From assembly GCA_002353205.1 (NCBI GenBank), contig DEJE01000014.1, forward strand, positions 133,744-168,869: a stretch of 35,126 nt of DNA. The letters are read 5' to 3'. Position numbers and translations under genes: made by a program. The notes below the pieces were generated by a model. It saw only the letters and a list, made by a program, of their open reading frames with translations. It had not been told where the DNA came from and ran no database searches. Position 1 is the first letter of the stretch, and every line of letters begins with the position of its first letter. Below, piece by piece: positions 6,366 through 14,751 of the stretch. The DNA comes from Prevotella sp. UBA2756 (GTDB lineage: Bacteria; Bacteroidota; Bacteroidia; Bacteroidales; Bacteroidaceae).

Positions 6366-8660
6366 CACGTCATGACATTTCACCGTGGCGGCCTTGCCCT
6401 TGAACGTGGTCTTGGCGCGGCAGTCGTCGGCGCTGGCCGAGAAGCGGGCTTCGTAGGTGCCGTCGTCGGTCACCCATGCGCTCTGCGCTTCGTCGAACGA
6501 GGCGAGGTCGTAGTTCGAGAATGTCATCTCCACGCGCTGGCTCTCGCCGGGTTTCAGCTCGCGTGTCTTTGCGAAGGCGCGCAGTTCGAAGGCAGGTTTC
6601 TCCAGCTTGCCTTTCGGAGCGGCGATGAAGAGCTCCACCGTCTCCTTACCCACGCGCTGCCCCACGTTCTTCACCGTGACGCTGGCCACGTAGCCGTTGC
6701 CTTTCTTGGCCACCTTGGGTGCGCTGTATTCAAAGTCGGTGTACGACAGTCCGAAGCCGAAGGGATAGCTCACGGCCACGTTCTTCGTCTGGAAGTAGCG
6801 GTAGCCCACGTCGAGCCCCTCCTCGTAGGGAGTCTCGTTGATGAAGGGCCATGCCTCTTTCTCCTCTTTCGACAGTTTGAAATCGTCCCAGAAGGTATAG
6901 TCTTTCGGGAAATTCTTCGTCGAGGGCACGTCGTCGAGCGAGCAGGGGAACGTCACGGGCAGCTTCCCCGAGGGGTAGGCCTTGCCCGTCAGCACGTCGG
7001 CCACCGAGTTGCCGCCCTCCATGCCAGGCTGCCAGGCCAGCAGGATAGCATCGGCGTAGGGCTTCACGTCCTCTGTGTTCACCGCTCCTCCCACGTTCAG
7101 AATCACCACCACGGGTTTTCCCTGTTGGTGGAAAGCCTCGTAAGTGTTCTTCAGCATGGCCTCTTCGTCTTCGTTGATGTCGAAGTCTTCGAAGGTGCGG
7201 TCGCCGAATTCACCGCTGCTGCGGCCTACGGTCACGATGGCCAGGTCGTTGTTTTGTGCGGCAAACATGTAGGTGTTCTTGCCCAGCTGGGGCTCTTTCA
7301 CCCTCGGACGGGGGAAGAACGAGTTGGTGCTCAGGTAGCCCATCTCGGCCTCGGCTTCGAGCAGGGCGAACTCCTTGTATTTCTGATAGACGCCGCGCAG
7401 GGTGTCGTTGATCACGAATCCCGCATTCTCCAGACCTTTCACCATGTCGATCACGTAGGGCTTGTTCACGTCGCCCGAACCTGTTCCGCCGGCGTACAGG
7501 TTATAAGAGGTGATGCCGAAGAGGGCAGTCTTCTTTCCGCTTTCCAGTGGCAGCGTCTTGTTCTCGTTTTGCAGCAGCACCATTCCCTCAGGAGCAGCCT
7601 CGCGGGTCAGCTTGGCGTGCGCCTGAATGTCGGGTTTGTTGGAGTATTTGTAGCCCTTGAAGTGGGGCGTCTTCACCACGTATTCCAGTATTCGGCGCAC
7701 GTTGCGGTTGATGTCCTCCATCTTGATCGACCCGTCCTTTGCACCCTTGATGATGTCCTGTATCTGTTCGGCGTTGCCCGGAGTGAGCAGGTCGTTGCCG
7801 GCAGCCACCTGTCGGTCGGTATGGCGCGTGTCGGTCCAGTCGGTCATCACGATACCCTTGAATCCCCATTCGTCGCGCAGGATGGTGGTGAGCAGTTCTT
7901 TGTTCTCCTGTGTCCACGGACCGTTCAGGTAGTTGTACGAGCTCATGATGGTCCACGGCTGACTCTTCCTCACGGCTATCTCGAAGCCTTTCAGATAGAG
8001 TTCGCGCAGCGGCCGGGGGCTCACCACCGAGTTGTTGTACATACGGTTCGACTCCTGGTTGTTGGCAGCGAAGTGCTTGGCCGAGACGCCCACGCCCTGG
8101 CTCTGCACGCCGTTGATCATCGCCGCGGCGATATATCCCGTGAGGAACGGGTCCTCGGAGTAGTATTCAAAGTTGCGGCCGCAGAGCGGAGAGCGCATCA
8201 GGTTCATGCCCGGGCCGAGGATGACGTCGCAGCCATACTCCAGCACCTCATTGCCCATGGCTTGCCCCACGCGCTCCACGAGCGGCGTGTTCCATGTCGA
8301 TGCCAGCAGCGTGCCGATGGGGAAGCCCGTGCAGTAGTAGGTGTTCGGATCGTTGGGGCGTTTTTCAGAGATATGCACGCCCGCAGGACCGTCGGTGAGC
8401 ACCGTGTGGGGGATGCCCAGCCGTTCTATCTTGGCCGTGTTTCCAGCCGCGCCGAGCACGATGGCGCCGGCGTTAGGGTCGGGATTCGTAGGAAGTCCGA
8501 AGTAAGTGTTGCCGAAACTGTAGCCCACGAGCAGTGTGGCTTTCTCCTCGATGGTCATTTCTTTCACCACGCGGTCGATGTTCTTCGGGGTCAGCTTCAC
8601 CTGAGCCGAGGCCCCGCCTGCAATCATCATTGCTGCCATGATTAGTTGGATTGTTTTCAT
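6342..8660 (-). CDS. Glycoside hydrolase family 3 beta-glucosidase, exported
   Basis: 772 residues from the chosen start. The N-terminus MKTIQLIMAAMMIAGGASAQ is a signal peptide with a likely cut before Gln, so the enzyme acts in the periplasm or outside. Domains in order: GH3 N-terminal barrel with the nucleophile region GIVMTDWTDTRH (about residue 265), GH3 C-terminal sandwich (GMVLLQNENKTLPL, AILLAWQPGMEGG) and a fibronectin-III-like C-terminal domain (VKNVGQRVGKETVELFI). It should release glucose, or a similar sugar, from the non-reducing end of beta-glucosides; the exact substrate is not readable. A longer frame exists to 8729, but the promoter TATCTTTG at 8696-8703 lies inside it, so 8660 is preferred. 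The last residues LRVESGK and the stop are read from the CTCTCCA heptamer array. Confidence 0.93.
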   Translation of the reverse strand: MKTIQLIMAAMMIAGGASAQVKLTPKNIDRVVKEMTIEEKATLLVGYSFGNTYFGLPTNPDPNAGAIVLGAAGNTAKIERLGIPHTVLTDGPAGVHISEKRPNDPNTYYCTGFPIGTLLASTWNTPLVERVGQAMGNEVLEYGCDVILGPGMNLMRSPLCGRNFEYYSEDPFLTGYIAAAMINGVQSQGVGVSAKHFAANNQESNRMYNNSVVSPRPLRELYLKGFEIAVRKSQPWTIMSSYNYLNGPWTQENKELLTTILRDEWGFKGIVMTDWTDTRHTDRQVAAGNDLLTPGNAEQIQDIIKGAKDGSIKMEDINRNVRRILEYVVKTPHFKGYKYSNKPDIQAHAKLTREAAPEGMVLLQNENKTLPLESGKKTALFGITSYNLYAGGTGSGDVNKPYVIDMVKGLENAGFVINDTLRGVYQKYKEFALLEAEAEMGYLSTNSFFPRPRVKEPQLGKNTYMFAAQNNDLAIVTVGRSSGEFGDRTFEDFDINEDEEAMLKNTYEAFHQQGKPVVVILNVGGAVNTEDVKPYADAILLAWQPGMEGGNSVADVLTGKAYPSGKLPVTFPCSLDDVPSTKNFPKDYTFWDDFKLSKEEKEAWPFINETPYEEGLDVGYRYFQTKNVAVSYPFGFGLSYTDFEYSAPKVAKKGNGYVASVTVKNVGQRVGKETVELFIAAPKGKLEKPAFELRAFAKTRELKPGESQRVEMTFSNYDLASFDEAQSAWVTDDGTYEARFSASADDCRAKTTFKGKAATVKCHDVLRVESGK

Positions 8661-8695
8661 AAGAGTAAATGGATATTGTTGATTCATTTTATCCG

Positions 8696-8703
8696 CAAAG
8701 ATA
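8696..8703 (-). promoter_or_regulatory. Promoter -7 box of the GH3 gene
   Basis: Minus-strand TATCTTTG matches the Bacteroidota -7 consensus TAnnTTTG. It lies 35 bases before the ATG at 8660. Confidence 0.75.
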
Positions 8704-8754
8704 CGACAAATTATGACAATACGAAACAATCTCCGCGTTTTTTTTCGGATGATA

Positions 8755-8787
8755 CAAAAAAAAGGACGCCACCCAGCGTCCTTTTTT
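8755..8787 (-). terminator. Intrinsic terminator of nhaD
   Basis: The stem GGACGC / GCGTCC is flanked by an A tract on one side and a T tract on the other, so it can work on both strands. On the minus strand it ends the nhaD transcript after the heptamer array, which means the array would be transcribed as the nhaD 3' untranslated region. Confidence 0.88.
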
Positions 8788-8796
8788 ATCGTAATT

Positions 8797-8948
8797 CTTG
8801 CCTCTTACCTCTTACCTCTTACTTCTTACCTCTTACCTCTTACTTCTTACCTCTTACTTCTTACTTCTTACTTCTTACTTCTTACTTCTTACCTCTTACC
8901 TCCTCCCTCTCCTTCGGGGAGGGCCGGGGTGGGGCTTCCTACCTCTTA
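8797..8948. repeat. Fifteen-unit CTTACYT heptamer array plus short GC-rich element
   Basis: 8797-8901 holds 15 consecutive 7-base units (CTTGCCT, CTTACCT, CTTACTT and so on) with no indels. It is followed by a GC-rich block (to about 8938) that shares CCCTCTCCTTCGGG and GGCCGGGGTGGGGCTTC with the 68-bp element but lacks its centre, then one more CTTAC unit holding the nhaD stop codon (8946-8948). Confidence 0.95.
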
Positions 8949-10280
8949 CATCCCAATGACGCTCTTCTCGAGCCAGTAGCAGACGATACCGGCCAGATAG
9001 CCCACGAAGGCAATCCACGTGATGCGCTTCATGTACCAGCCGAAGGTGATCTTCTCCAATCCCATCACCACCACGCCGGCGGCACTGCCGATGATGAGCA
9101 TCGAACCACCCACACCGGCACAGTAGGCCAGCAACTGCCAGAAGATGCCGTCGACGGCCATGTCGCCCGTAGGAGCCACGGGGTACATGCCCATTGCACC
9201 AGCCACCAGCGGCACGTTGTCAACGATGCTCGAGAGCACACCGATGATGCCCGTCACAAGGTAGTGGTTGCCGCCCGACACGTCGTTGAGCCACTCGCCG
9301 AGGGCCGTCAGCACGCCCACATGCTCCAGACAGCTCACCGCCATCAGGATGCCGAGGAAGAACATGATCGTCGACAGGTCGATGCGCGACAGCAGGTCGG
9401 TGACGCGTTTCGCCATCGTGTCCTCCTCACCCTCGCGGTGCACGCTGCGGTGGAAGATCTCCGTCACCGTCCACAGAATGCCCAGCACCAGCAGGATGCC
9501 CATGAACGGGGGAAGGTTGGTCAGGCCGCGGAACACCGGCACGAAGCACAGACCGCCCACGCCCAGCCAGAAGATGATGTCGCGCTGAGCCTTCGTGAAC
9601 GTGCTCACCTCGGCCTTCGGCAGGTTCTGAGCCTTGTCGAACTTGCCGTTCAGCTGGAACTGCAGGATGAAGGCCGGGATGACCATCGAGACGAGCGACG
9701 GCACGAGAATCTCCGTGATGACGCCCTGCGTGGTGATCACACCCTTGATCCACAGCATGATCGTCGTCACGTCGCCAATCGGCGAGAAGGCACCGCCCGA
9801 GTTGGCAGCGATGATCACCAGCGCGGCATAGAGGATGCGCTCCTTGCGCTCCTGCACCAGCTTGCGCAGCACCATGATCATCACGATCGACGTCGTCAGG
9901 TTGTCCAAAATGGCCGAGAGGAAGAACGTCATGAAGGCGATGCGCCACATCAGCTTGCGCTTCGAGCGCGTCTTCAGCGTGTCGCGCACGAAGTTGAAGC
10001 CGCCGTTGGCATCCACAATCTCCACAATGGTCATGGCCCCCATCAGGAAGAACAGCGTCTCGGCCGTGTCGCCCAGCGACACCTTGATCTTCTCGCTCAC
10101 CTGGAGCAGCACGTCGTCGCCCGCGATATAGCTCTCGGGCGACATCATGAACAGCGTCCAGCACGCCACGCACATCAGCAGCGCGATGGCAGCCTTGTTG
10201 ATTTCCAATACGCTCTCGGTGGCGATGCAAGCATAGCCAATCACGAAAGCAATCACAATAAGCAGTGTTAACGTAGACAT
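8946..10280 (-). CDS. nhaD: Na+/H+ antiporter, NhaD family
   Basis: 444 residues with about a dozen hydrophobic segments, an inner-membrane ion transporter of the IT superfamily. NhaD exchanges cytoplasmic sodium (or lithium) for external protons and supports sodium and pH homeostasis. Landmarks: LFFLMGAMTIVEIVDANGGF (about residue 80), LDNLTTSIVMIMVLRK with the family Asp-Asn pair (about 128), NSGGAFSPIGDVTTIMLW (about 160) and the second repeat IVDNVPLVAGAMGM (about 360), which mirrors the DN motif of the first half. The start MSTLTLL begins directly with a membrane span. The promoter TACCTTTG lies about 60 bases upstream. The stop codon is in a CTTAC repeat unit, followed by a repeat-filled 3' region and a terminator. 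Confidence 0.94.
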   Translation of the reverse strand: MSTLTLLIVIAFVIGYACIATESVLEINKAAIALLMCVACWTLFMMSPESYIAGDDVLLQVSEKIKVSLGDTAETLFFLMGAMTIVEIVDANGGFNFVRDTLKTRSKRKLMWRIAFMTFFLSAILDNLTTSIVMIMVLRKLVQERKERILYAALVIIAANSGGAFSPIGDVTTIMLWIKGVITTQGVITEILVPSLVSMVIPAFILQFQLNGKFDKAQNLPKAEVSTFTKAQRDIIFWLGVGGLCFVPVFRGLTNLPPFMGILLVLGILWTVTEIFHRSVHREGEEDTMAKRVTDLLSRIDLSTIMFFLGILMAVSCLEHVGVLTALGEWLNDVSGGNHYLVTGIIGVLSSIVDNVPLVAGAMGMYPVAPTGDMAVDGIFWQLLAYCAGVGGSMLIIGSAAGVVVMGLEKITFGWYMKRITWIAFVGYLAGIVCYWLEKSVIGM

Positions 10281-10340
10281 TTTAGGTTTTTTTGATTGTT
10301 TGTAGTTCTTCGTAATCTGTTGTTACCAGCGTTTGCGATG

Positions 10341-10348
10341 CAAAGGTA
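10341..10348 (-). promoter_or_regulatory. Promoter -7 box of nhaD
   Basis: Minus-strand TACCTTTG, a full match to TAnnTTTG, 60 bases before the nhaD ATG. No good -33 TTTG is visible. Confidence 0.75.
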
Positions 10349-10547
10349 CTACAAATAATCCGTAATGCCCACTTTTCTGAATAAGAAATTTGAAATTCAA
10401 CTCGCAAGACGAATACCGTCAGCACCGGATTGTACAATATTTATACCGAAAAATCGTGCTCACTTTTTTTTCAATTCTAGAAAGGAAAACGGACTATTCG
10501 AGGTAAAAGAACCATACAAAAACGCAGAAAAAACGGCCCCGATTTTC

Positions 10548-10757
10548 AAAATGAGCCATCTTACACTCCAAAATGCGTCATTTTGCTCTTCAAAATGACG
10601 CATTCTGCACGCCGAAATGAGCCGTTTTGGAATGTAAAATGGCTCATTTTGAAAGTCGTAAAAATGTAAAGAAAATACAAGACGCTTATTTCCAACTCTT
10701 TACAACTTCCGCGAGAATCGCTCATACGCGGCCATCAGATTTTTATTTCAGAAAACC
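10548..10757 (+). repeat. Phased palindrome element, copy 1 (five 15-bp sites at 22-bp period plus conserved tail)
   Basis: Five 15-bp near-palindromes of the form AAAATG-NNN-CATTTT start at 10548, 10570, 10592, 10614 and 10636, exactly 22 bp apart with 7-bp spacers. The central triplet is AGC or ACG or the complement of one of these. A tail (about 10661-10757) containing AAAATGTAAAGAAAA, CAAGACGCTT and CGCGAGAATCGCTCA follows. From 10585 to 10757 the sequence is repeated in inverted orientation, imperfectly, at the right end of the window. Confidence 0.93.
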
Positions 10758-10884
10758 GCCCTTCTCAGAGCCCCAAAACGCACTTTTTGTCAATATAATT
10801 CAAACGTCAGCGCGCACCCCTCCCGACTGCTCACGCACTCCGGACGTCGCTCAGAGCCCTCCGCTCTGACCCCTTGCCAGCAGA

Positions 10885-10920
10885 CAAAAAAACGGGACCC
10901 ACATTGCTGCGAGCCCCGTT
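10885..10920 (-). terminator. Intrinsic terminator of the LRR / small peptide operon
   Basis: On the minus strand AACGGG pairs with CCCGTT around an 18-base middle that can pair further, then a run of seven T. It lies 39 bases after the small peptide stop. Confidence 0.85.
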
Positions 10921-10958
10921 CGTCAGATATAGGCTATCTTTCTATTAACGTTCTTTTC

Positions 10959-11252
10959 TTACCAGTCCTCATCGTCGTCGGCCCAGAGACCGCCGCCCTT
11001 ACTGCGCGAGTCAAGGTCGCCGCTGGTGTCGTCGACGATGCTGATGGCCTCACCACCTTCCAAGCGGTCATCGTCCAGTTCGACATGCTCACCGGTGTAC
11101 CCTTCGTCGAGCCATCCGGCAGTTCCGTATTTGTCATGAACGTTACCGAACCTGACATTTTTTGTCATCGTGGCGCACAGGAAGCCTTCGTACAGATAAG
11201 CTGTGACGGCCACTTCCGGCTTAACGTATTTCTTTTTCATACTGTTTTTCAT
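10959..11252 (-). CDS. Small KxYxxP-type peptide with acidic C-terminus
   Basis: 97 residues. The start at 11252 is preceded at 7 bases by AAAGGGG, one of the few good Shine-Dalgarno sites in the window; a second ATG four codons later gives MKKKYVKPEVAVTAYLYEGF. That Lys-x-Tyr-x-x-Pro start followed by a hydrophobic stretch ending LCAT is the pattern of numerous short Bacteroidota genes of unknown function. The remainder is Gly/Asp/Glu rich and ends GGGLWADDDEDW. The gene starts 15 bases after the stop of the type IX-secreted LRR gene and shares its terminator, so the two form an operon. It could be a peptide precursor, a surface-associated peptide or a chaperone-like partner; none of these is established. 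Confidence 0.7.
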   Translation of the reverse strand: MKNSMKKKYVKPEVAVTAYLYEGFLCATMTKNVRFGNVHDKYGTAGWLDEGYTGEHVELDDDRLEGGEAISIVDDTSGDLDSRSKGGGLWADDDEDW

Positions 11253-11267
11253 CGTGCATCCCCTTTC

Positions 11268-13922
11268 TTATTTAACAAAATATTTCTTTCCGTTGATGAT
11301 GTACACACCAGTGGGCAGGTTGCGCAGGTCGGTAGAGCCGCGCTTCACCTCCTGTCCCCTGATATTGAAGATCACATCCATGTACTCCACGGGGATGTTC
11401 TTCTCCTTGGCATCCTTGACAATCTCAGAGATGGAGCTGGCATCGCCCGGGTGGTTCATGTTGTCGAAGTCGTTGAGGCTCACATCAGCATCGTCAACAT
11501 CACCCCATACATCGCTCGTCAGCTTCGACTTTGCTATTCCGTCGGGAATGACGATAGCTGTATACTGGGTCCAGTTGCCGTGACTCGACTCAGTCACCTT
11601 GCGGTAGAACCTGGGGTAGTATACTTTGTCGGCCAAGTGAACCGTTCCGTCAGCACGTTTATCACTGACATTTCCAAGGAAATAAGAGTTCATGGGAATC
11701 TTCTGCTTGATTCCTCTTGTCTCATCAGATTCATTAGTTTTATCCACCTTTCCTACAAACGTCAGGAATCCACCCGTGTGTGTAGGGGTCTGCATGCTTT
11801 CAGTGTAGTCCATCAGTTCACGCTTCACCTGCGTCTGAACAGGAATGTCGTTTTTGATATCTTTTGCTCCCTGGGCAACAGTTCTGGTATATCCGTCTCC
11901 TTTCAGCATCCATTTTCCGACTGCAGGATCTGTATGAGGCTTGTACATTGGATCAGTCAGTTGCTTTACGCCTGTAATATACCCTTTCACTTGATCCATA
12001 GTAGTTGTTCCAACTTTCTCTCCTTTCAAAACACCGACATTCGGGTGAACCATGTAGGGATGTCCAGCAAAGGCCAGCGTACCACGTATCTGATACCATT
12101 TGGATGTATTCTCCAATTGTTCGGCACTGGGACTATATCTATACTCATATGTGACATCTGCTGTTCCATCATACCTATGGTATTTTCTCACATCTGTTCC
12201 ATCGACAGTATGCTTATCGCTACTATCAGAATAATACAGATTGTTGTCTTCATCAATATAGTAGGTCTGTGCGATGTCTGTAAAATAGAGCACCATGGCC
12301 TTCTTGTCACTATTCTTCTGCTTGACGATACGGGCATCGGAGAACTCAACAATATCATAGCCAGCCGAGAAACAGTCTTCAAGCTGCTCATCGGTCATAT
12401 TGAACGGATAACACATCGTGTACCATGTGTCATCGACGAGTCTCTCCACAACATCTTCACCAGGGGTATATGCTGACATAATCTTCAGCTGAATCCACCC
12501 AAGATTCGTGTATGTTTCTGTATTATTCAGTTCTATTCCGTCTCTCGCGGCTATAACATAAGGAGCTTTATTCCTTCTCTCATAATCACTTGTTTGCCTT
12601 TGTATTCTATACGCTGTGCCTGACTGAGATTGCTCGTGCAGTGGCCATACATCTCCATTCGGAGCAGGGTATTGGTTGTCGGCAGTCCTTCTCTCAATAT
12701 AGTCCAGATCAGGAACCAAATATGTGTTTGACAGGTATTTGGCAGCTTCCCTTGCTTCTGCTTCTGTCATGATACTTCTGTTATTGAACGAATTGTCGTT
12801 AACGATATCATCTTCTATGTATGGATTCTGATCATAGAAAGCCCGCAAAGTCTCGCTTTCAGGGAAATGCAAGTTCAGACAGTGCTTGCCGGAATAAAGA
12901 GATGGGACTTCAGCTGTCGGGGTACCATTAATCAGATCCACAGGGGGCTCTGATCCGTTCGCATTTACGAGCGTGTTGGCAAAAGTTCCACCATCACCAG
13001 TCACACCTTGTGCAACTGGGATTATCAACGGAATCTTATCTACTGTCCTTGCCATCACATAAATGTCACCGAGTTTATCACAGTTCTGGAAAGCTTCGTA
13101 CCCGATTGTTTGCGGATCATCTTGTGCCTCGGGAATAGTAATCTGTGTTAATGATTTACAGTTAGCAAAACATTTGGCTCCAATGTGTGTCACAGAAGAA
13201 GGAATTCTGACTGACTCCAGATTGAGACAACCATCAAACATTCCATCTCCCAGAATTTGTACTCCCTCCGGGATGTTAGCGTGTTTAAGCTGTTTACAAT
13301 CCTTAAATACTTCATCACCGAAAGCGCAGCCATGAATACCTCGTGTAAAGAAAATATTCTCCAGCGAAGTGTTCATGAAAGCATGCGTTGCTATGTTTTT
13401 TACGCCATTACCAATGTAAACATTTTTAAGAGAGCTACAGTTGTAGAAGGCGTTAGTCCCGATATTGGTAATCTCATTAGGAATAATGAGAGTTTCGGGT
13501 TTGATGTCGTTCCCTAACCATTCGGGAATAGGATTCAGAGTTTTGGGAAGGGTAAGAACCGACCCTTCCCCTTGGCATTTGCTGCCAAAGTTGCTCTTTT
13601 TGTTGACGAAATCCGTTGCATCGTATTCAGAAAAATCATATTCTTTGGCAGTGAGAGCACCTTTTACAGTATTGTTCCATTCATTTTCATTTTGAATCTG
13701 TCCAATGAGCACGACCTTATTAATCTCTGCAAGCTTTGTCTTCTTCTCAGCGCTTAGCGCACTGTAATCACCGCTGGCCAGGTTCTCCAACGCTACATAC
13801 ACGGCATCACCCAGCTTCGTGTCGTCCGTGATTTCATTCTTCTCCTCATCATAGAACTTGATGGCTGCGTTCGCCGCTACGGAAATGGCGAGGACGGCGA
13901 ACAAAAGTAACATTTTCCTCAT
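11268..13922 (-). CDS. BspA-like leucine-rich repeat protein with type IX secretion sorting domain
   Basis: 884 residues. Signal peptide MRKMLLLFAVLAISVAANA. A block of LRR_5 (BspA-type) repeats runs from about residue 140 to 290, with repeating cores such as ITNIGTNAFYNCSSLKNVYI, GDGMFDGCLNLESVRIP and HIGAKCFANCKSLTQITIP. A long middle region rich in Tyr/Asp follows without a recognised fold. The C-terminus (FNIRGQEVKRG, LPTGVYIINGKKYFVK) is a type A C-terminal sorting domain, so the protein should be exported by the type IX system and fixed to the surface or released. BspA relatives bind host proteins or other bacteria; the ligand here is unknown. The gene is more AT-rich than its neighbours, which may point to acquisition. 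It heads an operon with the small peptide gene. Confidence 0.92.
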   Translation of the reverse strand: MRKMLLLFAVLAISVAANAAIKFYDEEKNEITDDTKLGDAVYVALENLASGDYSALSAEKKTKLAEINKVVLIGQIQNENEWNNTVKGALTAKEYDFSEYDATDFVNKKSNFGSKCQGEGSVLTLPKTLNPIPEWLGNDIKPETLIIPNEITNIGTNAFYNCSSLKNVYIGNGVKNIATHAFMNTSLENIFFTRGIHGCAFGDEVFKDCKQLKHANIPEGVQILGDGMFDGCLNLESVRIPSSVTHIGAKCFANCKSLTQITIPEAQDDPQTIGYEAFQNCDKLGDIYVMARTVDKIPLIIPVAQGVTGDGGTFANTLVNANGSEPPVDLINGTPTAEVPSLYSGKHCLNLHFPESETLRAFYDQNPYIEDDIVNDNSFNNRSIMTEAEAREAAKYLSNTYLVPDLDYIERRTADNQYPAPNGDVWPLHEQSQSGTAYRIQRQTSDYERRNKAPYVIAARDGIELNNTETYTNLGWIQLKIMSAYTPGEDVVERLVDDTWYTMCYPFNMTDEQLEDCFSAGYDIVEFSDARIVKQKNSDKKAMVLYFTDIAQTYYIDEDNNLYYSDSSDKHTVDGTDVRKYHRYDGTADVTYEYRYSPSAEQLENTSKWYQIRGTLAFAGHPYMVHPNVGVLKGEKVGTTTMDQVKGYITGVKQLTDPMYKPHTDPAVGKWMLKGDGYTRTVAQGAKDIKNDIPVQTQVKRELMDYTESMQTPTHTGGFLTFVGKVDKTNESDETRGIKQKIPMNSYFLGNVSDKRADGTVHLADKVYYPRFYRKVTESSHGNWTQYTAIVIPDGIAKSKLTSDVWGDVDDADVSLNDFDNMNHPGDASSISEIVKDAKEKNIPVEYMDVIFNIRGQEVKRGSTDLRNLPTGVYIINGKKYFVK

Positions 13923-14225
13923 ATTGCGTATTTTCTTTTGATTATTTCTTATTGATTTCTTTCAAACAGTGAGGGTGTGGAAAATACATGAACAGGAGCT
14001 TGCGTTTTATGAAAGCACAAAACGCAGATGATTCGGACACATGACGTGCCATTGCAAAAAGTAAAAACCTTTTCATTACTAAAATTTGAATTAATTATGT
14101 TTATATGATTGTTCGTTGTACTATTGCTTCGTTTGCGGTGCGGAGGGCCTGCGCTGTTGAGGCGGCCGTGCACCTCGGTGGCGCCGGTGCGGCACCGTGC
14201 CTCCTTGCGAGGCGTTGCTTTTTTT

Positions 14226-14395
14226 GAAAAAGAACCTATCACGAGTAAACGGGATAGGTTCTTCGTCGATAGCGTCTTGTCTCACGACACGAGGCCATAT
14301 AAAATCCAAAGAAAATTCATTTTGCTATCACGCTTCCCAGCGGGACTTTTGCTATTTGCAAAATCTCCCAAATAGATGGGAGGATAAATCAACTC
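14226..14395 (-). ncRNA. Candidate small RNA of about 170 nt
   Basis: It starts just after a perfect promoter (TTTG-N19-TAACTTTG) and ends at a perfect 11-bp terminator stem, with no good coding frame between. Predicted local helices in order: CTCCCA-TCTATT-TGGGAG; TTTTGC-AAATA-GCAAAA; TCCC-GCT-GGGA; an outer helix GATAGC / GCTATC that encloses TGTC-GTGA-GACA with a GNRA-like loop; then the terminator. I do not recognise it as tmRNA, SRP RNA, RNase P or a known riboswitch; a 6S-like RNA cannot be excluded. It might also act as a leader of the LRR gene 300 bases downstream. Confidence 0.55.
14230..14263 (-). terminator. Intrinsic terminator of the candidate small RNA
   Basis: Perfect 11-bp stem AAGAACCTATC / GATAGGTTCTT with a 12-base loop and, on the minus strand, a following T-rich run. 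No protein gene upstream needs it, because fba already has its own terminator at 14680-14720. Confidence 0.82.
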
Positions 14396-14399
14396 GGTG

Positions 14400-14430
14400 C
14401 AAAGTTACGTTTTTTTCCTTAACCGCCAAA
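14400..14430 (-). promoter_or_regulatory. Consensus promoter of the candidate small RNA
   Basis: Minus strand: TTTG (14427-14430), 19-base spacer, TAACTTTG (14400-14407). Both boxes and the spacing are ideal for the Bacteroidota housekeeping sigma factor. The nearest ORF start on this strand is 300 to 500 bases away. Confidence 0.8.
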
Positions 14431-14679
14431 CTTTTCTTTGCATAAAAGCATTGTTGTAAACATAATTTAACTTAATGCGTATCGACGTAAGTTTATTATT
14501 ATATTATGTATACCTTATATTATAAAAGGATTGTCCGCAAGTGTGCCTTTCTCTTCTTGTTGTGTTAATGAGTTGGCAAAACGGCGTGATTATTTAATTT
14601 TTCATCGATTTGAGCTTCATTTTCTTATGTATTGTTACCAAACGAATACAGTGTTTTTAGGATCACCTCTCCACAATCC

Positions 14680-14720
14680 ACAAAAAAAAGAGGACGGGGC
14701 TTGCGCCTGCCGTCCTCTTT
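14680..14720 (-). terminator. Intrinsic terminator of fba
   Basis: Stem AAAGAGGACGG / CCGTCCTCTTT with a run of eight T on the minus strand, 31 bases after the fba stop. Confidence 0.92.
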
Positions 14721-14751
14721 ATAATGAAAATGGAAACGTTGGATCTTGGTC

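Larger units (their letters stand above)
10281..10958. other. 678-base gene-free region between nhaD and the small peptide gene
   Basis: It contains the nhaD promoter, the phased palindrome element (10548 to about 10757) and the terminator at 10885-10920. Short frames on the plus strand in this stretch are read through repeats and have no protein-like features. Bases 10760-10880 show nothing recognisable. Confidence 0.8.
13923..14751. other. 829-base region without a recognisable protein gene
   Basis: It holds the fba terminator (14680-14720), a consensus minus-strand promoter (14400-14430), a candidate small RNA ending in a terminator (14226-14263) and a GC-rich palindromic patch (14150-14210, with GGTGCGGCACC-type repeats). 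The AT-rich 14440-14640 shows nothing clear. A 97-codon minus frame (13949-14242) has no protein-like features and is rejected. Confidence 0.75.

Noticed and set aside
8797..8901. Heptamer array considered as a CRISPR or coding repeat
   Set aside because: It is a contiguous 7-base tandem without spacers, and it lies between the nhaD stop and the nhaD terminator.
10548..10650. Phased array considered as a CRISPR
   Set aside because: Repeats are 15 bp and palindromic, spacers only 7 bp and partly shared between copies, and there are no cas genes.
10365..10869. Small plus-strand frames (77 and 80 codons)
   Set aside because: They are read through the phased palindrome element and have no start signals.
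13949..14242. 97-codon minus-strand frame upstream of the LRR gene
   Set aside because: No family resemblance, odd composition, and it crosses the GC palindromic patch and the leader of the LRR gene.
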